A stretch of 14,472 nucleotides of DNA from DSAR01 sp034437315. Lineage in GTDB: Bacteria; Chloroflexota; Anaerolineae; B4-G1. The stretch spans positions 1 to 14,472 of the forward strand of contig DAOTUC010000192.1 of assembly GCA_034437315.1 (NCBI GenBank), given 5' to 3'. The notes under the pieces are model-generated. The model ran no database searches. It saw only the letters and a list, made by a program, of their open reading frames with translations, and was not told where the DNA came from. This document shows, piece by piece, positions 6,490 to 14,268 of the stretch (within the stretch, counting starts at the first letter, position 1; every line of letters starts with the position of its first letter). The translations under genes and the position numbers were made by a program.

Positions 6490-7353
6490 CTACGGCGGCG
6501 ATACCTCGCCCTCTGCACGCCAACTCCGTGTGCAGACTTCTCCTCGTCCACACATCGCTCCCTGTGGTTGATTGTTCACTGTGACCAGGAGACCGGCTCC
6601 ATTGCCGGTTTCCACGGTGACCGCTTGCTCTCCCGTCCAGGTTTTGGTCTCGTTGGTCGTCATCATCCCGTTGAACACCGTCTCCCCGTCGACCGCCACG
6701 CTTGACCAGACGTGCTCGGTAGCCGCCAGGGTCAGCGTGATGCGTCCATCGGGGTTTGTTGAGAACGTAGGGGTAACTGTGACATCAGCGCTGGGAGATG
6801 GGAGCGTGGCGGTCGCTACAGTCATAGTCTCTGCTGTCGCCGGCGATGTGACCGTGGGAAATACACCCACGCCCGATCCCGACGTGGACGCGACTGACGA
6901 CGTGTCTGATGCCGGCCGGAGACCGACGAAAAAATACCATCCCGCGCCGACGACGCTCACGATGAGCAACAGCCCAATCACTAGAGCGGGCCATTGGGGC
7001 AGGCGAGGCGGTCGGGGTGGCGAGAAGGGTGTGATAGCCGCAGGGGCGGGGGGCGGAGATGACGACTTAACCACGCGCGGCTTAGACGAGGGCGTCGCCG
7101 GAATCGAGTCGCCGCCGCGCGCTTCAGCGTCGTAACGGGACAGGACGTCGTCCGGCGGCAGGTCCAGGTAACAGGCGTAAATGCGCAGAAAACCACGAAT
7201 TTGCACTTCGCCGCTGGGAAGCGCGGCGAAATTTCCCGCTTCTAACGCTTCCAGAAAACGGAGACGGATGCGCGTGGCGTCTTCGGCCTCTTCGAGCGTG
7301 CTTCCCTTTGCCTCTCGCGCCTGCCGCAGCCAGTCTCCAACTCGTTCTTTCAT
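6490..7353 (-). CDS. RodZ-like transmembrane HTH protein
   Basis: RodZ links the MreB cytoskeleton to the membrane and cell-wall machinery in rod-shaped bacteria. The 287-residue product has the right architecture. An N-terminal Cro/RodZ-type helix-turn-helix (about 1-70; GDWLRQAREAKGSTLEEA, then IRGFLRIYACYLDL) precedes a proline-rich linker (85-118). Next come one TM helix (about 121-143), a Ser/Thr-rich extracytoplasmic linker (148-200) and a C-terminal beta-rich DUF4115-like domain (about 200-287). Cys268 and Cys274 could form a disulfide. The ATG at 7353 fits the start of the HTH domain. It has no good ribosome binding site, and a small hairpin (ATTGGA 7363-7368 with TCCAAT 7376-7381) lies just upstream; GTG 7356 and TTG 7392 are alternatives. 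rplI is 45 bp upstream, so the two are probably cotranscribed. mreB is not in the window, so the function rests on architecture. Confidence 0.8.
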   Translation of the reverse strand: MKERVGDWLRQAREAKGSTLEEAEDATRIRLRFLEALEAGNFAALPSGEVQIRGFLRIYACYLDLPPDDVLSRYDAEARGGDSIPATPSSKPRVVKSSSPPPAPAAITPFSPPRPPRLPQWPALVIGLLLIVSVVGAGWYFFVGLRPASDTSSVASTSGSGVGVFPTVTSPATAETMTVATATLPSPSADVTVTPTFSTNPDGRITLTLAATEHVWSSVAVDGETVFNGMMTTNETKTWTGEQAVTVETGNGAGLLVTVNNQPQGAMCGRGEVCTRSWRAEGEVSPP

Positions 7354-7398
7354 CACGATTTTATTGGAATGTAAGTCCAATGAGGATGGCAATGGAGG

Positions 7399-7953
7399 CT
7401 AGGCTTCGTCGGTCGTCGCGCTCGCGTCTGCGCTTTCGAGCTCATCCTGAACCGCGTTCTGAACCGCGTTCTGATCCTCATTCGACTTTTCCGGTAGTTC
7501 TCCCCCCTCTGGCTTGACCAGGGTTGTGACGTCGACCTCCACGTCTTTCGTCAGGCGCACGGTGACCGTGTGTTCGCCGATCTCGCGCAACGGTTCTGAG
7601 AGAATGTGCTTGCGGCGATCGAATGTCTCGCCTACCTTGCGCCCCAGCGCTTCGGCGATTTCGGCCGTGGTGATTGAGCCGAAAAGTCGCCCGGTCTCCT
7701 CGCTGGCCTTGGCCTCGAAGACCAGGGTCACGCCGCGCAGTTGCTCCGAGAGGGCCTCGGCCCGCGCAGCCATACGTTCCTCCTGACGAGCCTCAACGGC
7801 CTGGCGACGCTTCAGCTCGTTGATCGCGCTGTTAGTCGCCTTTATCGCCAATCCCTGGGGAATCAGATAATTCCGGGCGTAACCGCTCGCCACATCGACC
7901 AGATCATCCACTTCTCCCAAATTTTCCACGTCACTGGTTAGGATAATTTTCAC
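7399..7953 (-). CDS. rplI: 50S ribosomal protein L9 with acidic C-terminal tail
   Basis: L9 binds 23S rRNA near the L1 stalk. The 184-residue product has the L9 signature near its N-terminus (GEVDDLVDVASGYARNYL, 13-30, then IPQGLA), the long connecting helix (about 42-75) and the C-terminal domain (about 76-148). Typical L9 proteins end near residue 150; here about 34 extra residues rich in Glu, Asp, Gln, Asn and Ala follow, including an NAVQNAVQ repeat encoded by a tandem 12-bp unit (7448-7471). The start codon is GTG, preceded by GGGAGG with an 8-base gap. It lies away from its usual partners rpsF and rpsR, between the tRNA unit and the rodZ-like gene. Confidence 0.96.
   Translation of the reverse strand: MKIILTSDVENLGEVDDLVDVASGYARNYLIPQGLAIKATNSAINELKRRQAVEARQEERMAARAEALSEQLRGVTLVFEAKASEETGRLFGSITTAEIAEALGRKVGETFDRRKHILSEPLREIGEHTVTVRLTKDVEVDVTTLVKPEGGELPEKSNEDQNAVQNAVQDELESADASATTDEA
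7448..7471. repeat. Tandem 12-bp repeat in the rplI tail
   Basis: TGAACCGCGTTC occurs twice without gap (7448-7459 and 7460-7471). It is in frame and encodes the NAVQNAVQ part of the L9 extension, consistent with slippage expansion. Confidence 0.7.
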
Positions 7954-7961
7954 GTTTGGTG

Positions 7962-7967
7962 CCTCCC
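7962..7967 (-). promoter_or_regulatory. Ribosome binding site for the GTG start of rplI
   Basis: GGGAGG on the minus strand is 8 bases from the GTG at 7953. The first residues (MKIILTSDVENLG) match the conserved L9 N-terminus, so the non-ATG start is well supported. Confidence 0.7.
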
Positions 7968-7983
7968 ATTGTCAAAAAAAGTC

Positions 7984-8071
7984 GCGCACAAAATGAAAGC
8001 GCCTCTCAAACCCCGGCCGGTTTATCGGTGATTGATGGATTGTGAGAGATTTGTGATGCAATTTTGCGCGC
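7984..8071 (-). promoter_or_regulatory. Potential structured leader RNA upstream of rplI
   Basis: On the minus strand GCGCGCAAAAT (8071-8061) can pair with ATTTTGTGCGC (7994-7984) through 11 pairs with one G-U. Within it TGAGAG/CTCTCA (8043-8048 with 8003-8008) forms a second stem, and AACC (8009-8012) with GGTT (8019-8022) a third. The nested set ends 30 bp before the rplI start. It could be an autoregulatory ribosomal-protein leader or incidental pairing. Confidence 0.35.
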
Positions 8072-8084
8072 TTTGCCGTTATAC

Positions 8085-8118
8085 ATAAGTAAAGCCTGCC
8101 TTTTCACTTGTGCAGGCT
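8085..8118 (-). terminator. Terminator-like hairpin after tRNA-Leu
   Basis: On the minus strand AGCCTGC (8118-8112) pairs with GCAGGCT (8099-8093) around a 12-base loop and is followed by the T-rich TTACTTAT. It begins 12 bases after the 3' end of tRNA-Leu and fits the end of a two-tRNA transcript. Confidence 0.5.
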
Positions 8119-8130
8119 GTTTGCTCAAGA

Positions 8131-8213
8131 TAGGGCGGGTGGGATTCGAACCCACACGTCCTCGCGGACAGAGGATTTTAAGTCCCCGGCGTCTGCCGTT
8201 TCGCCACCGCCCC
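8131..8213 (-). tRNA. tRNA-Leu (anticodon UAA)
   Basis: On the minus strand the acceptor stem pairs GGGGCGG with CCGCCCT (one G-U), followed by discriminator A. The anticodon arm has 5-bp stems around loop CTTAAAA with anticodon TAA. A variable arm (GTCC...GGAC type) marks a class II tRNA, and the T-arm is GTGGG-TTCGAAT-CCCAC. The length is 83 nt. The 3' CCA is not encoded. Confidence 0.93.
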
Positions 8214-8222
8214 GTATAAGCT

Positions 8223-8249
8223 GCGGGCAGCATCGTTCCCGCTGCCCGC
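8223..8249 (-). other. Spacer hairpin between the two tRNAs
   Basis: GCGGGCAGC (8223-8231) pairs perfectly with GCTGCCCGC (8241-8249) around a 9-base loop, filling most of the 58-bp spacer between tRNA-Cys and tRNA-Leu. No T-run follows it on the minus strand, so it is more likely a processing or spacer hairpin than a terminator. Confidence 0.45.
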
Positions 8250-8271
8250 GTCATATCGTCAACACACAAGG

Positions 8272-8343
<72 letters not shown>

Positions 8344-8355
8344 TTAAGCCTGGAG

Positions 8356-8384
8356 ATTTTACCATATCTTGATGTTATCTGCAA
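8356..8384 (-). promoter_or_regulatory. Promoter of the tRNA-Cys/tRNA-Leu unit
   Basis: On the minus strand TTGCAG (8384-8379) and TAAAAT (8361-8356) are separated by 17 bp, and the -10 box is preceded by TGG (extended -10). A/T-rich sequence with a repeated TTAACTT lies upstream. Transcription would start about 6 bases before the mature 5' end of tRNA-Cys. It lies in the 68-bp gap after ftsK, so the tRNAs need not depend on ftsK transcription. Confidence 0.6.
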
Positions 8385-8411
8385 GTTAAAGTTAAACAAC
8401 CTGTGGGACGA

Positions 8412-10931
8412 CTACCCACCGCTGCGTTTCGGGGATAGCAGCGCGTGAATCGACCGGACGACCTGGGGACGAATGTCCCGCGCCTGCCCGCCGGGCGGCT
8501 GGGGGCCCACCAATCCGTGCGTTTCCAGGACGTCCATGATGCGCGCGCTGCGCGTGTAGCCGATGTGAAATTTGCGCTGGAAGAGGGAGATGGACGCCTC
8601 TTCCTCTTGCAGAATCAGGTCGATCACGTCGGGCATCAATTCATCCTCGTACTCGAAATTCTGCACGGCCTGCGATTGGGGATCGAGCAGCTGACGCGCC
8701 GCCTTCGGAAAGACGTCCCGCGCCTTGCCGCCGGGCGGCTGTGGACCGACGACGCCGTTCGATTCCAGGATGTCCATAATTCGCGCGGCCCGAGTATAGC
8801 CAATCCGCAGCTTGCGCTGGAAGAGCGAGATGGACGCCCGCTGCTCCTTCAACACCAGGTCGACGACGTCGGGCAACAGTTCGTCCTCATATTCGATTTC
8901 CTCTTCCTTCTGCTTGAGGTCGGCCCACAGGGGGCGCTGAACCGGTCGCGCGCTGGATATACCCTCCGGCCTTCCCTGCTCCTTCCAGAAGTGCACCAGG
9001 CGGCGCAACTCCTCGTTGGAGACGAAAGCGCCCTGCAAGCGTACGGGGGTGGGGGCGTCGGGGGGCAAGAAGAGCATATCGCCCTGGCCCAGCAATTGCT
9101 CTGCGCCGGGCAGGTCGAGGATCACCCGCGAGTCGATGGACGAGGCGACGTTAAAGGCGATACGGGCGGGGAAGTTGGCCTTGATCAACCCGGTGACCAC
9201 GTCCACGCTGGGCCGCTGTGTGGCGACTACCAGGTGAATGCCGGTGGCCCGCGCCATCTGGGCGATGCGGCACAGGGAGCGCTCCGTCTCCTGCGGCGCC
9301 ATCATCATCAGGTCGGCTAACTCGTCAATGACGACCACGATGTAGGGTAGTCGCTTCTCCTCGATCTCCGGCGCGACCCGCTCGTTGTAATCGCGGATGT
9401 GGGTCGCCCGCGCTTCCGAGAATTTGCGGTAGCGGCCGTCCATCTCGCGCAACACCCACTTGAGCGCGCTGGTCACGCGCTCCATATCGACCACGACTTT
9501 CGATAGCAGGTGGGGGATGCCGCTGTAACCGGTCAACTCCACCCGCTTGGGATCAACCATCAGGAGTTTAAGCTCGTTGGGCGTCCGTTGCAGGAGTAAC
9601 GCGGCGATAATCGAATTGATGCAAACCGATTTTCCGGAACCGGTCGTGCCAGCGATCAGCAGGTGGGGCATATTGGTTAGATCGGTGATGAAGGGATGAC
9701 CGGAGACGTTCTGCCCCAGGCATAACCGCAAAGGGGAATCGAAAGCGGCGAATTGCTCTGATTCCATCACGTCCCGCAGAGCGACCAGCGAGATTTGCGG
9801 ATTCGGTATCTCGACGCCAATCAGCCGTTTGCCGGGGATGGGGGCCTCAATGCGCAGCGTCTTGGCCTCCAGGGCTAGCGCCAGGTCGTCGGCTAACGAT
9901 TTGATGCGGCTGACCTTGACCTTAGTCTCTTTCCCGCCGGGGGATGTGAGCATCAGCGGTTCGATGGCGAATTGCGTCACCACCGGGCCATGATTGATCT
10001 CCCGCACTCGAGCTGGCGCGCCCAGGCTTTCCAGGGTGATTTCCAACAGCCGCGCCTGCTCGCGTAGAATCTCGGCGCTGACGTCTTGACCGTTGCCGGG
10101 GTTGAGAATCTCGTCGTAGGCTGGGATCTGCCATACCTGGTCGTCGCCGATGAGCAGGGTTTGTTTCTGCCCGGCGCGCGCTGGCCGAGCAGAAGCATCA
10201 CCAGAAGCGCTAGAGGATGGCGCGTGAACCGGAATCTCGTCGAGCGATCCCCTTTCAACGCGCCGGGATGAGCGCGCAGACGTGGGAGATTTCGCGCTGC
10301 CGGCCCGAGGCGAGCTCGTTGTCGGCCTGGGCAGGGGGGAGGAGCGCATTTCGCGCACACGGGACCACAATCGCCGGACGATCTTTTCGGCGTCCTGCAC
10401 GGTGACGTCGAAAAGGCACACTGCGACGATGAGCCACCACGTGATCAGGACGACGATGAGCCCACCAGCCCCCAATCCCTGGAGCAGCCAGCCGCCCAGG
10501 AGTCCCCCCAGGTGACCGCCGCCATGGCCATCCTGGGCGACCTTCACGAATACCGACTTCGGGTCTCCCTCGAACAACAACCAAGCGGCCAGTAGATGGG
10601 CGGTGACCAGGAAGTCCAGGTATCCCAGCGCCAGCCCCACGATCTGGAGCGGGGTGACGTGGGGCAATTTATCGCCGAAGTCGCGCAACACCAGCCACAG
10701 CCCCACGCCGCCGACGAACAGGGGGGTGAGATATGCGCCCCATCCAAAGCCCTGTCGTAACAGCCTCAGCCATCCACCCGTAATCACGCCCTGATTAGCC
10801 GAGAGGAAACTGAGCAGCGTAAAAAACGCGATCCCAAGCAAAACGAAGCCCAGGATGTCGAGCCATTGATCCAGGGTCAGTTTGGGTAGCGACCGTTTTT
10901 TCTTTTTACGTCTCGAACGTTTTCTGGTCAT
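8412..10931 (-). CDS. ftsK: FtsK/SpoIIIE-family DNA translocase with two gamma domains
   Basis: FtsK is a septum-located hexameric ATPase that pumps chromosomal DNA and assists dimer resolution and division. The 839-residue product has a basic N-terminus, about four TM segments (24-43, 66-83, 95-119, 141-174) and a short Ser/Pro/Arg-rich linker (195-255), then the alpha/beta motor. The motor carries Walker A GTTGSGKS (Lys434) and Walker B VVIDELADL (Asp536, Glu537). The C-terminus is unusual: two winged-helix gamma domains in tandem, starting at Tyr681 and Tyr761, 45 of 60 residues identical and exactly 80 codons apart. Normal FtsK has one gamma domain, which reads the polar KOPS/SRS sequence and contacts XerD. 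Both copies keep the GYTRxARIMD recognition helix. The start ATG has no clear ribosome binding site. It is downstream of the M42 genes by 70 bp. Confidence 0.95.
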   Translation of the reverse strand: MTRKRSRRKKKKRSLPKLTLDQWLDILGFVLLGIAFFTLLSFLSANQGVITGGWLRLLRQGFGWGAYLTPLFVGGVGLWLVLRDFGDKLPHVTPLQIVGLALGYLDFLVTAHLLAAWLLFEGDPKSVFVKVAQDGHGGGHLGGLLGGWLLQGLGAGGLIVVLITWWLIVAVCLFDVTVQDAEKIVRRLWSRVREMRSSPLPRPTTSSPRAGSAKSPTSARSSRRVERGSLDEIPVHAPSSSASGDASARPARAGQKQTLLIGDDQVWQIPAYDEILNPGNGQDVSAEILREQARLLEITLESLGAPARVREINHGPVVTQFAIEPLMLTSPGGKETKVKVSRIKSLADDLALALEAKTLRIEAPIPGKRLIGVEIPNPQISLVALRDVMESEQFAAFDSPLRLCLGQNVSGHPFITDLTNMPHLLIAGTTGSGKSVCINSIIAALLLQRTPNELKLLMVDPKRVELTGYSGIPHLLSKVVVDMERVTSALKWVLREMDGRYRKFSEARATHIRDYNERVAPEIEEKRLPYIVVVIDELADLMMMAPQETERSLCRIAQMARATGIHLVVATQRPSVDVVTGLIKANFPARIAFNVASSIDSRVILDLPGAEQLLGQGDMLFLPPDAPTPVRLQGAFVSNEELRRLVHFWKEQGRPEGISSARPVQRPLWADLKQKEEEIEYEDELLPDVVDLVLKEQRASISLFQRKLRIGYTRAARIMDILESNGVVGPQPPGGKARDVFPKAARQLLDPQSQAVQNFEYEDELMPDVIDLILQEEEASISLFQRKFHIGYTRSARIMDVLETHGLVGPQPPGGQARDIRPQVVRSIHALLSPKRSGG
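8469..8891 (-). repeat. In-frame 240-bp tandem duplication (FtsK gamma domains)
   Basis: The two copies of the gamma-coding segment are offset by 240 bp. For example, TGCGCTGGAAGAG occurs at 8573 and again at 8813. Amino-acid identity is about 75%, with many synonymous changes, so the duplication is not recent. Confidence 0.85.
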
Positions 10932-11001
10932 CTAGTTGGTAGGTCGGTATATCGGTCGGGGATGTCTATCTATCAAACTGCGCAACCCCAATCCGTAACT
11001 C

Positions 11002-12018
11002 TCAACTCTCAATATTCTGCCGCGCTACTTCGACCAGCAAGCGGACGCCGTTTTCTACATCCCGTTGATCGACCATTTCGGAGGGGGAATGGATGTGACG
11101 GCAGGGGATCGAGAGGCAACCGGCTGGCACGCCTGCCCGCGTGAGTTGTATCGCCGCCGCGTCGGTCGTGCCGCGTTCCAGCACTTCCAATTGATAGGGG
11201 ATTTCCGCCGCCTCGGCGCGCTGCACGAGCAGGTCTCTTACCATCGGGTGGGCGATCATGCCGCTATCCTGCACCTTGACGGCTGGCCCTGCGCCCAGTT
11301 TGACTGCCATAGGGCGGCTTTCCGGCGTGTCGCCGGTTCGGGTGACATCCACGGCGATGGCGATTTCGGGGTCGATGCCGTAGGCCGCGGTGCGCGCCCC
11401 GCGCAGCCCGACTTCCTCTTGCACGTTGAAGACGACGTACAGGTCGTGCGGCGAGTTTACATCTTCCATCCGCCTTAGCAGCTCGACGAGGATGGCGCAA
11501 CTGATGCGGTCGTCCATCGCCTTGGCGATCCACCGCGTGCCTTGGGTCGTGAACGGGCGGGAGAAGACGCCTGCGTCGCCCACCTGGACGGGGCAATTCT
11601 CACGGCCCTCGCCGCCTACGTCAAGATAGAGTTCGTTGATCTGGGGGATCTTGCCGGGATTGTCCCGTTTTTGCTCGACGCCGATGACGCCCACCACGCC
11701 GTCGGCGAACATCACGCGCCCGCCGATACAGGTCAGGGGGTTTATACCGCCGATGGGCGTGAAACGGGCGAACCCTTTTTCGTCCACGTAGGTCACCATC
11801 ACGCCGATCTCATCCATATGGGCCGCCAGGAGCAATCGTCGCCCATCTTCGCTGCCCGCCTTGTGGGCGATCAGGTTGCCCAGCGCATCGACGCGCATCT
11901 CGTCCACCAATGGCTCGATCTCGGCGCGAATCGCGTCCCGGATCTGATCTTCCGCCCCCGAAGGGCCGTAGCTCTCTACGAATTTACGGGTCAGCTCTTG
12001 GATGTTTTTTGTCTGCAT
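11002..12018 (-). CDS. M42-family metallo-aminopeptidase (third of three)
   Basis: M42 (TET-type) peptidases form dodecameric cytoplasmic cages with two metal ions per subunit that trim short peptides from the N-terminus. This 338-residue member has all predicted metal and catalytic residues: His67 and Asp69 (AHMDEIG), Asp169 (AMDDR, bridging), the Glu201-Glu202 pair (VQEEVGLRG, base and ligand), Asp224 (AVDVT) and His310 (RHIHSPSE). The start is set by AGGAGGAA 5-7 bases upstream, which lies inside the end of the preceding M42 gene. Only 1 bp separates the two coding regions, so translation is probably coupled. The name used for similar proteins (YsdC, FrvX, endoglucanase M) does not settle the substrate. 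ftsK follows after 70 bp. Confidence 0.92.
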   Translation of the reverse strand: MQTKNIQELTRKFVESYGPSGAEDQIRDAIRAEIEPLVDEMRVDALGNLIAHKAGSEDGRRLLLAAHMDEIGVMVTYVDEKGFARFTPIGGINPLTCIGGRVMFADGVVGVIGVEQKRDNPGKIPQINELYLDVGGEGRENCPVQVGDAGVFSRPFTTQGTRWIAKAMDDRISCAILVELLRRMEDVNSPHDLYVVFNVQEEVGLRGARTAAYGIDPEIAIAVDVTRTGDTPESRPMAVKLGAGPAVKVQDSGMIAHPMVRDLLVQRAEAAEIPYQLEVLERGTTDAAAIQLTRAGVPAGCLSIPCRHIHSPSEMVDQRDVENGVRLLVEVARQNIES

Positions 12019-12019
12019 C

Positions 12020-13075
12020 TCAGTTCCTCCTCAATATACGCCGCGTCAGGCGTGTAAGACTTTCTTTGACCAATTCTACAGTATGCTGGAAATCGTCCGG
12101 GTTCAACAACCCCACCGGGCTGTGAATGTAGCGGCAGGGGACCGCGATCGTGACGGCGGGCGTCCCCTCGCGGGCGAGATGGATAGCGCCTGCGTCGGTG
12201 CCGCCCGTGCCCGGTTGTTTGAATTGATAGGGGATGTCCAGTTCCGCCGCCGTGTCGGTCAACAGTTTCAGCAGCCGCCGGTCGGCGATGAAGGAGCGGT
12301 CCATCACGGTCAGGGCGGGCCCTTTGCCCAGTTCCGTCGTCGGGCTGACGTCCTTTTCCTTGGGGATGTCGTCGGCGATGGTGCCCTCTAATGCGAAGGC
12401 GCAATCTGGCTCCAGCGCGTAGGCCGCCACCTGCGCCCCTCGCAACCCGACTTCCTCTTGCACGGTGAAGGCGGCGTGAATGTCGGAGGGGAAGCGCTCG
12501 CCGCGCAACAGCGCGATCAGCGCCGCGCAACCGGCCCGGTCGTCGAAGGCCTTGCCGCTGACGGTCGGCCCCAGTTCCTGGAAGGTGGTATCGAAGGCGG
12601 CGTAGGTTCCCAGCGGAGCCAGCTTCTTGGCCTCATCCTTGCCTCCGGCGCCGACGTCGACGGTCAGTTGTTTGACCTGGGGCGCTTTGTTCCGTTCCGC
12701 CTCCTCGGTCAGGTGGATGGGCTTGACGCCGATGACGCCGGGCATCCGGTCTGGGCCGACTTTGAGCAGCGCGCCCGGCAGCAACCGGGCGTCAATCCCG
12801 CCGACGTTTCTCACCCGCAGGAAGCCCTCGCTGGTATGTCCCACGACCATCAGGCCGATCTCATCCATATGCGCGTCCAGCATCACCCGCAACCGCCGGC
12901 GTCCGGTCCCTTTCTTGAAGGCCAGGATATTGCCGATCGAGTCGATTTTGATCTCGTCCACGTGTTCACGGATGGCGTCGAGCACGACGGCGCGCACGTC
13001 TCCTTCATCTCCAGAGACGCCAATCGCGTTTGAAAGCGCTCGCAATAGGTTGATATGGGTCGTTTCATTCATCAT
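12020..13075 (-). CDS. M42-family metallo-aminopeptidase (second of three)
   Basis: This 351-residue paralogue keeps the M42 residues His69 and Asp71 (AHMDEIG), Asp178 (AFDDR), Glu207-Glu208 (VQEEVGLRG) and His318 (RYIHSP). The ligand that is Asp in both neighbours is Glu230 here (ALEGT); both residues occur in the family. The surface sequence around residues 118-160 (HLTEEAERNKAPQ) differs from that of the third gene. I chose the ATG at 13075, 7 bp after the upstream stop, because MMNETTHINLLRALS fits the usual M42 start. An in-frame ATG at 13108 would overlap the upstream gene by 26 bp and cannot be excluded; neither has a strong ribosome binding site, which again suggests translational coupling. 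It ends 1 bp before the third M42 gene. Confidence 0.92.
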   Translation of the reverse strand: MMNETTHINLLRALSNAIGVSGDEGDVRAVVLDAIREHVDEIKIDSIGNILAFKKGTGRRRLRVMLDAHMDEIGLMVVGHTSEGFLRVRNVGGIDARLLPGALLKVGPDRMPGVIGVKPIHLTEEAERNKAPQVKQLTVDVGAGGKDEAKKLAPLGTYAAFDTTFQELGPTVSGKAFDDRAGCAALIALLRGERFPSDIHAAFTVQEEVGLRGAQVAAYALEPDCAFALEGTIADDIPKEKDVSPTTELGKGPALTVMDRSFIADRRLLKLLTDTAAELDIPYQFKQPGTGGTDAGAIHLAREGTPAVTIAVPCRYIHSPVGLLNPDDFQHTVELVKESLTRLTRRILRRN

Positions 13076-13082
13076 TGTCTGT

Positions 13083-14189
13083 TCACTCACTTTCTGCTTC
13101 GTCGTCATCTAGAGGCCAGGCCAGTCTATCCACAAAATCGATCTCTAACCCGGCGACAAAGGCCGCCAGCCAGCGCCCGGCCCGTTCGACATCCTGCACA
13201 TCCAGCAATTCCACCGGCTGGTGCATATACCGGAGCGGCAGGCCGATCAGAGCGGTCGGCACGCCTTCGCGGGTGACTTGTATAGCCCACGCATCGGTGC
13301 CGCTGCGCCCGGGAATCGGATCAATGTGATGATCGATCTCCTGGCCCTGGGCGACTTCTCTCAAGCGTTCGACCAGCTTGGGATGGAAATTGGGCCCTAC
13401 ACCGATGGTCGGCCCCTTGCCCAGCGGGAACGACTCCTCGTCGGAGAGGCCCGGTTGATCGCCAAAGGTGACGTCCAGCGCCACCGCAATATCCGGCGCG
13501 ACGCCGTAGGCCGAGGTCATCGCGCCCTTCAATCCCGTCTCCTCCTGGACCGTCGCCACGGCGTAGACGTCCCAGGCGTGCTTGACGTTGGCTAGTTGTT
13601 CCAGCGCCAGGGTGATGATGGCCACACAGGCCCGGTCGTCCATCGCCTTGCCGGCCAAACGATTGTTCTTCATCTCGACCGCCTCTCGCCGGAAGGAGAT
13701 CAGGTCGCCGACGCGGACCCATTGCTCGACCTCTTCCGGCGGCAATCCCACGTCGACGAAGATCTGATCCCAGGGGGCAGTCTTCTGGCGTTCGCTCTCT
13801 GGCAGGACGTGGGGCGGGCGGGTCGCCACGATGCCGGGTAAATCGCGTCGCCCGTGGACGGTCACTTCTAGCCCCATCAATAGCCGGCGATCGGTCCCTC
13901 CCACTCGCGTGATGCGCAGGAAACCCTTTTCGATGCCGGTGACCCGCAGCCCGATCTCGTCAATGTGGGCCGCCAGCATCAATTTTGGATGCGCGGCCGG
14001 CGATGCGGATTGTGCGCCATCGTCAGCCGCCTGACCTTTTTTGAGGGCGATCAGGTTGCCCAGTTTGTCCTCGCGAATCTCGTCGACGAGCGGCGCCCAA
14101 ATCTGGCGCACCAGATCGCGCGCCGGCGCCTCGCACCCCGATATGCCGATGACGTCGGATAATTGTTTCAGCAAAGCGCTTGTTTTCAC
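13083..14189 (-). CDS. M42-family metallo-aminopeptidase (first of three)
   Basis: This 368-residue paralogue is the promoter-proximal member of the cluster. Its M42 residues are His75 and Asp77 (AHIDEIG), Asp184 (AMDDR), Glu216-Glu217 (VQEETGLKG), Asp239 (ALDVT) and His323 (RYMHQP). It carries an extra Ala/Ser/Asp-rich loop at about 53-67 just before the AHIDEIG strand, and an acidic tail (DDDEAESE). GTG at 14189 is the best start because AAAGGAGAG lies just upstream; the in-frame TTG at 14222 has no such site. The three M42 genes form one tightly packed unit. No convincing promoter was recognised upstream, though a palindromic GAGG-TATAAT-CCTC lies at 14207-14220. Confidence 0.92.
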   Translation of the reverse strand: MKTSALLKQLSDVIGISGCEAPARDLVRQIWAPLVDEIREDKLGNLIALKKGQAADDGAQSASPAAHPKLMLAAHIDEIGLRVTGIEKGFLRITRVGGTDRRLLMGLEVTVHGRRDLPGIVATRPPHVLPESERQKTAPWDQIFVDVGLPPEEVEQWVRVGDLISFRREAVEMKNNRLAGKAMDDRACVAIITLALEQLANVKHAWDVYAVATVQEETGLKGAMTSAYGVAPDIAVALDVTFGDQPGLSDEESFPLGKGPTIGVGPNFHPKLVERLREVAQGQEIDHHIDPIPGRSGTDAWAIQVTREGVPTALIGLPLRYMHQPVELLDVQDVERAGRWLAAFVAGLEIDFVDRLAWPLDDDEAESE

Positions 14190-14193
14190 TAAA

Positions 14194-14202
14194 CTCTCCT
14201 TT
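14194..14202 (-). promoter_or_regulatory. Ribosome binding site for the GTG start at 14189
   Basis: AAAGGAGAG on the minus strand places GGAG 6 bases before the GTG. It decides the GTG at 14189 over the upstream TTG at 14222. Confidence 0.65.
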
Positions 14203-14268
14203 ACAAGAGGTATAATCCTCAAGAGGTCAAACCAGGTGTTCCTCAGAGGTTGTCTTGAAAATCACTTG

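Noticed and set aside
8445..9320. Plus-strand open frame of 291 codons opposite ftsK
   Set aside because: It is antisense to the FtsK motor and gamma domains. Its internal repetition only mirrors the gamma duplication.
10932..11001. Promoter or repeat element between the third M42 gene and ftsK
   Set aside because: There are short imperfect repeats (GGTCGG, ACTCTCA twice) and a weak TTGATA-17-GATATA on the minus strand, but the matches are too poor to call.
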